Below, one piece after another: positions 11,447-22,524 of a stretch of 64,000 nt of DNA; position 1 is the stretch's first letter; each line of letters opens with the position of its first letter. Origin of the DNA: Apiotrichum sp. Y4204 (taxonomy: Eukaryota; Basidiomycota; Tremellomycetes; Trichosporonales; Trichosporonaceae); contig JAMYHL010000011.1 of NCBI GenBank assembly GCA_025531455.1, positions 310,001 through 374,000 on the forward strand. Reading direction: 5' to 3'. The translations under genes were made by a program, and so were the position numbers. Under the pieces are notes generated by a model. That model saw only the letters and a program-made list of their open reading frames with translations, was not told the DNA's origin and made no database searches.

Positions 11447-11948
11447 CGTTGATATCACGGAGGATGTTGCTGGTGGATGCCTTTGCCGCGCTGGCTTTTC
11501 TCAATGCCGAGTGAAGTTGAGTGGCGACGATGGATGAATGAATGGCGAATGGAAGCCAGGTCGGATCGAGTGGAATCTGTTTGCGCGTTTGCAAGTGAGC
11601 AAGTGGCTAGTGGCGTGGTGTGTGGTGTCTGGGGTGTGCATTGTGTGTGGTACACCTAGAAAAGGGGGTGGTAAAATACAGAATGACGTGTACTTCACCT
11701 TTCAAAAACACGCCGTATCAATCCTCCCTGTGGGGCCCCACAATAACAACACACCAGCCAGGGGGGAAAGGGATCTGCGTTCCTAGTTGGCCTTGCTTCT
11801 TGACTTGCAATCGACGACGCGTCTGGCTCTGGAAACGTGTCCAACGTAAAGTCAATCCCATCCCCCTCGGTTTTGACACTTGGACTTTTACTCGACACTC
11901 TTCTCTGCCAACCACCACCTCTTCAACAACTCGCCTCGTCCCAAAAAA
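11447..11948. promoter_or_regulatory. Divergent intergenic region, CWC22 / PCM1
   Basis: About 500 bp between two divergent start codons. The right half has a CT-rich leader just before the PCM1 ATG, which sits in an A-rich context (CCCAAAAAAATG). A perfect palindrome at 11729-11742 is listed separately. No gene is visible. Confidence 0.55.
11729..11742. promoter_or_regulatory. Perfect 14-bp palindrome upstream of PCM1
   Basis: The sequence TGTGGGGCCCCACA lies 207 bp before the PCM1 start codon. The same palindrome, extended to 18 bp, lies 184 bp before the next gene (14091-14108). Equal identity and spacing suggest a shared transcription-factor site. Each half site (GTGGGG) resembles the SYGGGG core of Mig1-type zinc fingers; that link is inference. 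Confidence 0.5.
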
Positions 11949-13871
11949 ATGTCTCAGACTCAAGAGAACGCGGCGCTCTTTGCCGCCATCGCGAAGGCCG
12001 CTGATAAGTACCCCAAGCCCAGCAGTGTTGTCTACACCTATGGAACCGCTGGCTTCCGCACCTTGTAAGTCCGCAACCACCCATGGCGGAATTGGAACGA
12101 TGTTGCAGCTGGAGCTGTTGCCGCAAGGGCTGTAATTGTGACTGACATGACAACAGGGCCACCAAGCTGCCTTCCGTTATTCTCCGTGTCGGTCTTCTTG
12201 CCGTGCTTCGCTCGCAGCGCCTGAATGGCGCTACCATTGGCGTCATGGTCACTGCTTCGCACAACCCCGAGCCGGTATGTATAGTGCTCGCATTTGTTTT
12301 CCTGAGAGATCAGGTTCCTCACTTGTCTGCTGTGTGAACAATGCGCTGATGGTCCTTAGGACAACGGTGTCAAGCTGATTGACCCTGCCGGAGAAATGCT
12401 CGAGCAATCATGGGAAGCCTATGCGACCACGCTTGCCAACTGTGACACCTCGGAGGAGCTTGTTGCAGCGTACGAATTCATTGCCACCCAGCTGCGTATC
12501 AACACTCAGCATCCTGCCTCGGTTGTTTATGCTCGCGACACTCGTCCTTCGGGCCCTGAGCTTATCAAGGCCTTTGAGACTGGTCTTGGGGCCTACGGCG
12601 ACCTTGTTAAGACAGTTGATCTGGGCGTCACGACTACGCCCGTCTGCCACTACGTTGTCAAGGCGTTGAACGACAAGTCCGGCACCTATGGAAAGCCCAC
12701 CATCGAGGGATACTATGAGAAGCTTGCTTCAGCTTTCAAGACGTTGATTGTGAGCCAGCATGGTTGTGTAACCCATCCTAACTCTCAGGGAAGCCGTGGT
12801 CCTCTTGCGCCTCTCTATGTTGACTGCGCCAATGGTGTCGGTGCTGTCGCCCTGAGCCAGTTCCAGAAGTACATTGGTGACCTCCTCACCTTCAAGCCCA
12901 TCAACACGGATATCGACAAGCTTGGCGCTCTTAACTCACAGTGCGGTGCCGACTTTGTGAAGACCAAGCAGACCCTTCCCCCCTCGGTTGCTTCGTCCGG
13001 TATCCTGGCGACGCCCAACACCCGCGCTGCCTCATTCGACGGCGATGCTGACCGCATTGTTTACTACTACCTTCGCGATGGTAAGACCTTCCGCCTTCTT
13101 GACGGCGACAAAATCGCCGTCCTGGCCGCTCTTTTCATTGGCGACCTCGTCCATCGTGCCAAACTCTCCGAGAAGCTCAAGCTCGGCGTCGTGCAGACTG
13201 CGTACGCCAACGGGTCTTCCACCAAGTTTATTAAGCAGGTATGTTGGTTATATTACAGTGTACGTGTTCTGATCGTGCAGCGTAACATTCCCGTGACCTG
13301 CACCCCGACCGGTGTCAAGCACCTGCACCACGCGGCCACCCGATACGATATTGGTGTTTACTTTGAGGCCAATGGGCATGGCACCGTCCTCTTCTCCGAG
13401 GAGGCTCTTGCCACCCTGAAGTCTGCCGAGCCCTCGAGCCCTGACCAGGCTAATGCCATTAAGAACCTCATTGCGCTCTCTGAGGTTATTAACCAGGCTG
13501 TTGGAGACGCCCTCTCCGACCTTCTCCTTGTTGAAGTTGTCCTCGCCCACCGCGACTACGGTGCGTCGGAGTGGGACGCAAGCTATGAGGATCTCCCCAA
13601 CCGTCTTGTCAAGGTCGAGGTTCCCGACCGCTCTATCTTCCTCACCACCGACGCAGAGCGCAAGCTCACCTCGCCCCCGGGATTGCAGCACCAAATTGAC
13701 GAAGCTGTCAACAAAGTCGAGCTTGGCCGCTCTTTCGTGCGCCCTTCGGGAACTGAGGATTGCGTGCGCGTGTACGCTGAGGCTGCTACGACCTCCGCTG
13801 CTGATGGCCTCGCCGTCACGGTCTCGGACCTTGTGAAGGACGCGGCAAACAAGATTGCCGGCAAGGCATAA
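11949..13871 (+). CDS. PCM1: Phosphoacetylglucosamine mutase
   Basis: It converts GlcNAc-6-phosphate to GlcNAc-1-phosphate, on the cytosolic route to UDP-GlcNAc for chitin, N-glycans and GPI anchors. The ATG at 11949 gives [16 protein letters not shown] and YGTAGFRT. The phosphoserine loop [17 protein letters not shown] spans an intron. The metal-binding loop is [15 protein letters not shown], and the phosphate-binding loop near the C-terminus is [18 protein letters not shown]. Length after splicing is about 530-540 residues, normal for the family. Two clear introns lie near the 5' end. Two very short candidates (12754-12792, 39 nt; and 13239-13280, 42 nt) are multiples of three without in-frame stops, so the frame looks continuous across them. 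Other names are AGM1 and PGM3. Confidence 0.95.
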
Positions 13872-14291
13872 TTGGGCTCTAGATTGTATTTATGTTGATC
13901 ATGTCATCGGTCGGACAATGCTGTACAAGACTGCACTTGAGGGTGGCGCAGACCTCGGTTTTCCTGCCCTCGGTATACGTGGTATTGTTTGAATTGCAGC
14001 GATGTACAATCACACTGACTGTTTCTTCCATTGCATAAGGCCACTCGGGCTTGTCGGAATGACAGGGTGGAAGATTCGGTGTTGAGGTCAATTGTGGGGC
14101 CCCACAATGCTGCTCAGTCGGTGACGTCTCTTTCCACAGTGCACAGACAAGGCCCAGCCACCGAGGATGGGCGCTTGGTGCGCACTGCGCTGGATGCCAT
14201 CCGAGAAGCCGACGTGCATTCAAGTCATTCCCATCTGTATTCTTACCATACCCCACCACGTCTTCTACAGCAGAAACCTGAATCATTATCG
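13872..14291. promoter_or_regulatory. Intergenic, PCM1 to MEMO1-like gene
   Basis: This 420 bp region holds the 3' end of PCM1 and the promoter of the next gene on the same strand. It includes the 18-bp palindrome listed separately. Open frames on the minus strand here show no family similarity. Confidence 0.5.
14091..14108. promoter_or_regulatory. Perfect 18-bp palindrome upstream of the MEMO1-like gene
   Basis: ATTGTGGGGCCCCACAAT is its own reverse complement. It contains the full 14-bp palindrome found before PCM1 and stands 184 bp before the ATG at 14292. Confidence 0.5.
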
Positions 14292-15702
14292 ATGTCGGGG
14301 TTTGTAACTCGCGATTATACCTGCTAACGGGTAGAGTTCGCGAAGCCACGCACGCGGGAAGCTGGTACAGCGGAAATGGTGTGTTTGCCACCGCGGACCC
14401 ATCGTTCTGGAGGCGACGCTGATGTGAAGGACAACAACTGAGCGCCGAGCTCACCTCTAATCTTGGGCGTGTGACACGTCTTCAAGACCCGCCGTATGCC
14501 CCACCCATCATTGACGCCAAGGCCATCATTGCCCCGTACGTCCTCCATACCCGCACATGTTGACTCAAGACATGCTGGCTACGCGTATTCCGGGCCTGCC
14601 GCCGCATGGGCCTATGCCGCAGTGCCTACTGATAAGATGTGAGTACTCAGGTTTACAACTATCGAGCGGGCTTCTTCGCGAAGGGGGATGGGATACTTCA
14701 TCTTGGACCCGATGCTCACCGCCTAGCAAACGTGTCGTTCTCTTGGGTCCGTCGCATCATGTCTACCTCAAGGGCATCGCGCTCTCCAAGTTTGCCGCCT
14801 ATGAGACACCCGTTGGAAACATCCCCCTGGACCTTGAAGGCAAGTTATCAAGCAGCGTGACCTAACCCCTCCAGCCATTGCCGATCTCCGTCGCACTCGT
14901 CTCTTTAGTGACATGAGTCCAAGCACTGACGAGGATGAACACTCGCTCGAGATGCATCTTCCGTACATCCGTCATATCTTCCAAGGGTAGGAGCGGCCAG
15001 CCAGCATGTGTTATTCTAGCACTAATCACTGCGCAGCCGCGACGACCTCAAACTTGTGCCCCTCTTGGTAGGCCACCCATCGTCAAGTGCTCGTGACGAC
15101 ATCTCCGCCGCGCTCAAGAAGTTTTGGGATGACGAGGAGACGTTTTTCGTCATCAGCAGTGACTTTTGCCACTGGTACGCCCTGCTATTCCCACTACTGT
15201 CTCTTTTCTCACACTTGCAGGGGCACACGGTTTAGCCACACGCCCTACTATCCTGGTGCACCAGACCCTCCTAACCCGGTGCCACCAGTTCCCGGCCAGA
15301 GGTCGGCGCCGCCCTCGACCCCGCTTCAATTCACGAAGCACTATTCTGGTCATCGTGCGGGTGACGCTCCTATCTGGAAGTCGATCCAGTACATGGATCA
15401 TGAGGGAATGGACCTTCTCCGGGCCCCGGCGCGGCCTAACGCTGTCGAGGAATGGGAGGCGTACCTGTCGCGGACCAAGGTAAGTGACCCAACCAGTACG
15501 GCTAACTGACTGGCAGAACACCATCTGCGGTCGCGCCCCTATCACTGTTCTCCTCAACCTCGTCCAATACGTCTACGGCGGAAAGCCAGGTGCAGAGAAC
15601 GTGAACTTTTCGTTCGTGCGTTATGAGCAGAGCTCAAAGTGTGTCAAAGGTACCGATAGCAGCGTCAGCTACGTCAGTGGTATCCTTCGCCCCAGCAAGT
15701 AG
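14292..15702 (+). CDS. MEMO1: MEMO1 family protein
   Basis: A conserved protein of the MEMO fold, related to non-haem iron dioxygenases. In animals it acts in ErbB2-dependent cell motility and redox control; in fungi its role is poorly defined (yeast MHO1). Spliced exons give MSGVREATHAGSWYSG, then IIAPHAGYAYSGPAAAWAYA, VVLLGPSHHVYLKGIAL, EHSLEMHLPYI and VISSDFCHWGTRFSHTPYY. The His and Cys residues that line the MEMO active cleft are present in PHAGY, PSHH and SDFCHWG. The protein ends GILRPSK. The first intron needs the rare donor GTTTGT at 14300; this choice alone gives the conserved VREATHAGSWY frame. An insert rich in Pro (PPNPVPPVPGQ) lies after FSHTPYYP. At least seven introns. Confidence 0.92.
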
Positions 15703-15785
15703 AAGAATCCAAGAACTGGTGCGACATCTTCGCTGTGCTGGTCATGTATTGATCCGAAAATGTTGATGCATGGCTACTCTGTCCG

Positions 15786-16466
15786 TTACTCTTCGTCGAC
15801 AATCTTGTAGCCCTTCACCTGTAGGTGTTAGTCGTTCCGACCTTCAGTGGCCATTAAAAATGCTCACTTTGTTGTCACGGATCATGGCGAGGTACTGCTC
15901 GGCAAGCTGCTTGCAGTTCTCGTTCTGGTTGACACCCTCAACGCGGTAGCAAGTCTGGAGCTTCTCGCGCACGATTCGGGCCTCCATCGCCTTGACCCAA
16001 GACTCGCGGACGTGCTCCTCGCGCTCCTTGATCGTTTCTGTCGTGGCAATATAATGTTGAATCGTCGAGCGCCCGAGTGAAGGGGTACGGGAACGCGTTG
16101 AGAAGAAGAGGAAACAAGATTTCGGCGGGTGTGGTGGAAAGGTGGATTAGGACGACAAGAGACAATCGAAAACAGCCGAGCGATGGGGTGAAGCCAAGGT
16201 GGATATCCGGCCATAGCGACCAAAAACAATCCAAAACGTCACGTACATTGTCGATGGCGCAGAAATATAGCCCGCGTGAGATGTACACCGGCAAAGATGT
16301 TGATGAAGAAGAATAGCATCAGCAACAATTATCGCGACTCAGCAGATTAGAGCTTGTGGGCAAGTTTGGGCAGGCTTCGAGCCCTCTGTCCTTCGCGCTG
16401 CACGCCGTTCTGCTGCTACTCACCCCTGTAGGTCTCGAGGGATGGGCGGTACTCGGGCATCGACAT
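15786..16466 (-). CDS. NDUFB10: NADH dehydrogenase (complex I) subunit NDUFB10/PDSW-like
   Basis: An accessory subunit of mitochondrial respiratory complex I. Exon 1 reads MSMPEYRPSLETYR from the ATG at 16466; an ATG two codons later is the alternative. A second exon near 16245-16295 gives VYISRGLYFCAIDN. The main exon carries EREEHVRESWVKAMEARIV, REKLQTCYRVEGVNQNENC and KQLAEQYLAMIRDNK. The two cysteines in LQTCYRVEGVNQNENCK match the family's conserved Cys pair of the intermembrane-space subunits. The last exon encodes VKGYKIVDEE and the stop at 15786. Start and inner exon borders are less certain than the C-terminal half. Presence of this gene implies a full complex I, as expected for an aerobic basidiomycete. 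Confidence 0.8.
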
Positions 16467-18544
16467 GTTGGCGGGTGACGGGCGAGATGTGGTTCGGGGT
16501 GATGATGAAGGACGTCGATATCGAGTGGAAGAACAGCCCAATGAGCGCCGAGCCGTTGCGCGGTAAGACTCGTTCACCATGTTCAGAACAGTCAGGGAAC
16601 GGAGATCAGCATGGTGGGTGCCGGGTGCCTTTCGAGAATCCGTTTGATTCCGCTACCGCGTGATAAACATGAGAAATTACCTAACATAGATTGAGGTTTT
16701 CGCGCGCTTGCTTTCTTTTCTTGTGGCATCAGGTCTCCTGCCTTGGGCCCTCCGTTGGATCCGTTGGCCGTTGATCTGATGCGCCTCGAGCGCTCGAGTA
16801 CAGTGCACCTCCCCTCTCCTTGCCAGCCACCGGTTGCAGATTGCCCAGAACCGTAGCGCGTAGAACGTGCTGTGGAATGGCTCATGTCGATTACGTCCCA
16901 AGTCCTATCTGATGGAATCCATGGAGGTTCTCAAGGGATCAAGATCTTGAGAATCAATTGCCACCCAATCACTCACACATCCCGCACACCACCAGAAAGC
17001 TAGTTTACCACCACCTGTTCTCTCCTCATCAAGCCTAGGCCACTCATAGTGGTCTCATGCTCGAGACTGCACTCAGAACGAGCAGATCCAACTGGCTGTG
17101 AGTCGCCTCGCCCGCAGCTCGGAGGCGGAGAGCACGGTCAAAAAGCCGAAGCCACCAGTCTGGCCCTCTGTGGTTGACAAGGCTGCTGATCAAACATCAG
17201 TAATCAATGATCACTGAACTACTTAACTAGAGCTGGCTGAAAAGGTCATCACGGAACATAGATATCCGCAGCATGCACAGCAGTCGAGAGTACGAAAGTG
17301 TCGGATGCTGTGAAGAACAACCGCCAGACTACTAGGGCCTGAGAGGGAGGCTGTAACGGCACACCACGTCAGCGCTCTTTCTTGTCCAGCTCGTGGGCCA
17401 GTGATCCAGTGACCTTGTCCGCTAATGCGCTCCTGAGCTACTGCGCTAGCGCGAATCAGGCGCGCGACTGATTTTGTGATCGTGTGAGTTTGATCATCTT
17501 CCCCCGGTCAGACTAGTCATGCTAGTCACCCTCTGTCCTGTATCCTGGGTCCTGTCGTTGTCCGCTGATCCGCTGATCCATCCCCACAGCTGGTTGACTG
17601 GATCGGCGAGACAATCGAGAAATTGAGGAATGTGTCACGCAATCCACACAACTACCCAGCTACCCAGATCTCGGATGTCGTGGGCTGCTATCGGTTGAGG
17701 CCGCCTTAATCCTTTCTTGTTTCCTCAAGGACTCGCGTCCTGCGCCTCGGGTACGCGTACTATCGCGTGTCGCGCACTATCCAACCTTCAGAAACCCCAG
17801 TCTTTCTCAGCTTTAGTCAGTGGAATCAGTGGTCTCAGGTGGCCATTTGGAGTCCCTTTGGCCTTTGAGACTATGAGACTATGATAGCCATGATATTGCC
17901 GCGTCATCCGTTTCTCCATTTCCCCCTTGCATTCGCCCGTTCGGCCTTCTTTCTGCCTCTTATCTTTCCTCACAACTCATCTTCGATGCTTCAAACCCTT
18001 CTCTCATTTCTCCAATCATCTTTTCTTTAATCACTTTCCCATTCTACTTCTTTCCCAATCCCTCCTCCTCCATCCTCACTCACATCGCTTCACGCGCTCC
18101 CCGACCCCCAAGCCCCGGAACCGCAACCTATCTTATATCTTATTGTCCTCTCATTCCTCCTTAATCATCTTCACTCCTCACTCCCCTTCTCTCTGAACGC
18201 CTTTGCCCATCTCCTCGCAGTACCTTTAGGCACAGTCTGCCCTTTCACTCTGTTTTTCTCCTTAGTTTCTTTCTTTGTTTCTTCCTTTGTTTCTTCCTCA
18301 TTTTTACCTTCGTACTGTGATTGCGGGCGTTTTGTTCCTCTCTCATTCTAGTTTATCTTCACTACCCACAGCCTCCATACAAACATTCGCTTCGATCGCT
18401 CTTTATTTCTACAAATCGTTTCCCTCTGCGCTCGCCTGGTCATCAAACCGGTACCAACAAAACGCCAATCAAACCGTTCCTTCATCAACGGAAAATCCAT
18501 CGGGGCATTCAAAACAAACATTGCCTTTATCTCAGGCTCCAAAC
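16467..18544. promoter_or_regulatory. Long intergenic region with CT-rich leader of the Pumilio gene
   Basis: About 2.1 kb between divergent start codons. The first 1.4 kb shows no gene, RNA or strong repeat that I can recognise. From about 17900 to 18545 the plus strand is strongly pyrimidine-rich, with long TTTC/CTCC runs. That is typical of a long 5' leader or core promoter in tremellomycetes. Open frames inside it (17927-18196 and the one from 18275) are products of this bias, not genes. Confidence 0.5.
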
Positions 18545-21039
18545 ATGGATGTCTCCAACAGAGGCGGAGCCCATCTATACTCGGCATCGATGGGTGAAGA
18601 TCTCCCACATCACTACTCTGGTCTCCGTGTGGCAGCGTCGAGTACCGATAATCTTCCTCTTGTGTCTGCCGCCAATCCGCCCCTCCCATCTAGTACCTCC
18701 GGGATACAAAACTCCGAACAAACCAACACCTGTCCCAGAAAGCAGCGATGGAAAACCGGCATCAGTCCATGGACCATGACAACAACTGGTCTGGAGATGT
18801 CGTCATCGAACACCGATGCACTCACAGAAGACAAGCCACGCGAAGCAGTAGGTTACTCGTTCTGCACGGATTTCTGACCGTCGCTGTTTCGCACCATGAT
18901 TGCACCCCCACAGGAAGTTCCAACTACTGCAAAGGCTACACCTTTTCTTCCCGGCCTTAGTGGTGGAATCTGGACGCCCCCTGGATGGGGTCCTCCAACG
19001 CCTCCAGACTCTGAAGACGTGAGTGGCAAACGTTCGGAGCAGCACTAAGATTTAAGAAAGACTTCAAAATCCGCGCTCTTCAGGAGAAGATTGAGCGACT
19101 CATGGTTGAGAAGGATCTTGCCCTCAGCGATAATGCCAGGCTTGCCACAGAGGTACAGCAGCTGTCTGTGATGGTATGCCGCTTCTTCTCTTTGCTTCCT
19201 TACTGCTTTCTAACCTCCTCAAGGTCACACTTCCTCCAACCCTACCGGTCCCTCCTCGACCTTATATGGGTCTGCCAGTTCACTACCCGACGTCATCGGT
19301 TTCAATCTCCGACGGCCTTTATCAACCAGTGGGCCTCAGGTTACAGGATCCCCGACTCCCGTTAGACCCCCCAACCCGGTCCAACAGTGCGGAGGTCAGT
19401 CTCCATTTTCCTATGTCCTCACTGATGCCAGAGTGCCACCACCTATCGCCCATCCGTCGTAACGGTTGACCTCATCATGAGTGGTAAACTTGACTACCTG
19501 AGGATGGATCCTCGGAGCGAATGTGACTTGATCCGTCCACTCGTATGGACCATTGCGCATCAAGAGCCTAAAAGCAATGCTCAGGCGTACGTTTTCCTCA
19601 CACAGTAGTACTAAAATATTGCTAACCAACATCAGAGCTACCTTGAAGATTGCGGCGAACGCCCTAGGAGTATGTTCAATGTTGCCTTCCCCCGCCCAAA
19701 ACTCTCTGGTCACTCGCTGACTAGCTAGGGCCGACTCAGTCAACCCCGTTCCATGCCGGTCACACAACATCTGATTTCCACCATCTTGGAGTGGGCACGA
19801 CAGCTGTGTTTTACTTCAAATGGTAATTACTTGTGCCAGCAGCTTCTTGAAAAAGGAACGGCCGAAGACAAGATTAGTTTTATCAAGGTTATTGAGTACG
19901 TGACTGGCTTGAACCGAAAGCTGACCCACAGAACAGACATCGTCCCCATCGCGAACAACAAATTTGGAGCTCATGTTCTTGTGAAGGCCATCAGCGTCAA
20001 GGAGCTTGAGGTAAGTAGATCCTGCAGATGGCCGTCAATCTAACAAACAGGGACGGATCTCGGATGCCCTATTTGCATTTGGGGTCTATGAGTCGATGCA
20101 GACTGGAGCCCGCAAAGTGTGGAGGCCCGTGAGTGTTGTGATCCGCTTTCGCTGTTACTGAAACACCTTAGCATCTTGGAAAATGTCGGAATGCCAATGA
20201 AACCGAGGTGTTTGACCGGTATGAACTGATGTGTAAGCTTTCGTCCTGACCACCAGCATTAAACAAGAAATGGCCGGTCGTTGGGCAGACCTTTGCGTTT
20301 CTAATGAGGTGCGTGGTTGTAATCAGGACGGAGACTAACATTGTCAGAATGGTTCTATCTCGGTTCAACAGATCTTCGAAGGATGTGCCAATCAGGACCT
20401 CATGGTTGGTTTGACCTATGAAGACATGGGCTGACTTCTCCAGGATGCTTGTTTCAAGGAGGCAGGTTGAGTTTCTTTCCCACATTTCTGACAACGATCT
20501 AGATTCTGGAGGATATCTCACGGGTTGCAAACAACCAGTTTGGACAGTAAGTTCGAGTCCTCGGAACTTGCTGATCTTTAGCTTTGTCATTAACAAGCTT
20601 CTCAATTTCCAAGAACCGATGATCAAAGCCGTGTCGCATGCGATCCTCACCGCTTACCCGCCTCTCGCCACCAACCACCACGGTGTTCAATTTGTTGAGT
20701 TTGTCCTCAACTCCAGCCGGATTCTACAGCGATCCCACATCGCAAAGTATCTGGAGTCGTTGTGCTCGCAGGAGGCTGGGTGAGTAATTATGGAACCAAA
20801 CTCTGACATCCTGTAGACGCACCCCAGCCATCGTGGCAGTTGCCAACTCTTCCGTAGGCCGCGGGCATCTCCGTACGTGATCCTTTCGGGTCAGGAAGCT
20901 GACTTTACAAGAGAGCGTTTTGAGACAGGTTCCCCCCGGAGAGCGTGTTTTGATGAGTCGAGTCCACAACACGTGCCGTCAATTTCAAACCACTTTGCGC
21001 AACTCTCAGAGTGGGAACGAACTTCTTCGCAGCCTGTAG
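18545..21039 (+). CDS. Pumilio-repeat (PUF) RNA-binding protein
   Basis: Predicted sequence-specific mRNA-binding repressor. The ATG at 18545 is the first after the CT-rich leader. The N-terminal part is low-complexity (Ser/Thr/Pro) and then has a short coiled-coil-like stretch (EKIERLMVEKDLALSDNARL). The C-terminal part has at least four PUF-like repeats: CFTSNGNYLCQQLLEKG, PIANNKFGAHVLVKAIS, RVANNQFGQFVINKLLNF and LATNHHGVQFVEFVL. The gene is cut by at least 13 introns, many of 40-60 nt. For the last exon only the acceptor at TTTACAAG keeps the frame (HLQSVLRQVPPGERVLMSR), ending at the TAG of 21037-21039. No RRM is seen, unlike Jsn1/Puf2. The repeats are divergent, so target specificity cannot be read. 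Confidence 0.85.
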
Positions 21040-21475
21040 GATATGGGAATCGCATATTGCTCACACCACAGCGGTATCATTAATACCCCGGCTCGCCGCG
21101 CCTAAAACATGGAAAACCAGTACCACATTCTTTGTTGTTTCACTCCAGCTTGTCAACACGATAACAACAACAACAACCCGTGTCTCTCGAACTCATTGTA
21201 GCCTGTACTGACGACACCCTACGCCTTTCTAAGTAGCCGTAGCGGCCACGAATCCGAAACGTCCCTGTAATTCTTCTTCTAGCTGCGAACGTCCCCAGCA
21301 AGAATCCGATTCCATAGTTGAGACCCCCCCCTACCGTCATTCCGCAGGAGAGATGTAACCAATATGATGTTCATCGGGGAGCCCGCACGCTGGTTGCGGC
21401 AGTGTTCTCATATTGCGAACTGTCAACTAATATACAACAGGTATGCTCTATATGCACGCTGCCCTTTACAGCTGA
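21040..21475. other. Convergent 3' region, Pumilio gene / IMP4
   Basis: The 436 bp between two convergent stop codons contain an (AAC)n run near 21162-21177. No gene is visible. It should contain both polyadenylation regions. Confidence 0.4.
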
Positions 21476-22524
21476 TTGCGCTTCTTGGAGGTGCGCATGT
21501 ACGGCCTGAGGAGCCATTCGACATCCGCCTCGGTCTGGTCGACGGTGCCCTGCCTGATCTCGTACGCTGTTGTCAGCAGTGTCACAATACTTTAAGTGAG
21601 TGTAAACTCACGCTTGGCCTCAAACCGGGGCCCAACCTCTGCCAGCTGGACGCTCTTGTGCGAAGTCTTGGCGAAAACGTGGTGTCTGTCGGTGAGCTTT
21701 CGGCGCGGCCTCGCAGCTGCGTACCTAAATGAAATGAAGTCACGGTCGTTGGCAAACGTCATGACTCGCTTTGCATCCTCCTTGGGCACCGGGAAAAGTG
21801 CCTTAAGGATCGCTGCAACACGCTCGCCAAGCTTTGTGCTAAACCCGTCAAAGATGAGATGCGGATACTGCTCGGACACGGTCGAGTCCGAGGTGTTGAC
21901 ATCGTGACGGAGCGCAACATTGTGCAGAGTCATGCTCAATGTCGGACCGTGAGGAAGATGGGACACAATCATGGCATCCGGAACGCCACGGTGCTCGTGA
22001 ACAAGAACCAAATCGGTAACGCCTTGAGAGAGGCATGTCTGGACCAGATCCTTCATGACGGTGTTGCCGCGGTTGAGGCGAATCGAGTTGGGGAACACAA
22101 GACGCATCTCCTTGGAGAACTGGAGAAGCTTGGAAGACGGGTCACGCGACGTAGTAATAACCACTTTCGGGTCATATGTCCCCACCTTTGCGTACTCGTC
22201 GTCGACATGAGAGCGGAGGTCTGTCGTCAGTTAGTTGATGTGGAGCCTCGAGATAATGCAGCGACAGTCGATCCACTTCATCCCTTCGACACCCACCTGT
22301 TTGGGCCTCATCCAAAACCAAGTCTTTTCCAATAGTGCGCGCATCGTTCCTCAGTTCAGTTGGCAGAGCGCGCCCGCTGGCCAGTGCATCCTTGATGCGT
22401 TGCTTGCGCTCGAAGATTGCGTTCTCCGTGTTCTCATGCGACTTTTTGAACAGATACTCGCGCCGTTCACGCGCCTGTCTGCGGAGCTGCGTGTAAGTGA
22501 CAATCTTAGCCAGCAACATACCAT
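21476..22524 (-). CDS. IMP4: U3 snoRNP protein IMP4 (Brix domain)
   Basis: IMP4 belongs to the small-subunit processome and helps pair U3 snoRNA with pre-rRNA in the nucleolus. The start codon at 22522-22524 is followed at once by an intron (GTATGT...ACGCAG). The spliced protein begins MLRRQARERREYLFKK, as in known IMP4 proteins. The Brix domain follows: VVITTSRDPSSKLLQFSKEM, RGVPDAMIVSHLPHGPT, PHLIFDGFSTKLGERV and ISFRYAAARPRR. A second spliced junction near 21600 joins FEAK to PYEIRQGTVDQTEADVEW, ending RTSKKRNQL at the stop of 21476. An ATG at 22519 inside the first intron would give a false start (MLLAKIVTYT). Length after splicing is about 300 residues, normal for IMP4. Confidence 0.94.

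Noticed and set aside
17927..18196. 89-codon frame rich in Ser, Leu, Phe and His
   Set aside because: Product of the pyrimidine-rich leader, not a membrane protein.
18275..18544. Upstream in-frame extension of the Pumilio protein
   Set aside because: It translates the CT-rich leader into a Leu/Ser/Phe-rich stretch; the ATG at 18545 is a better start.
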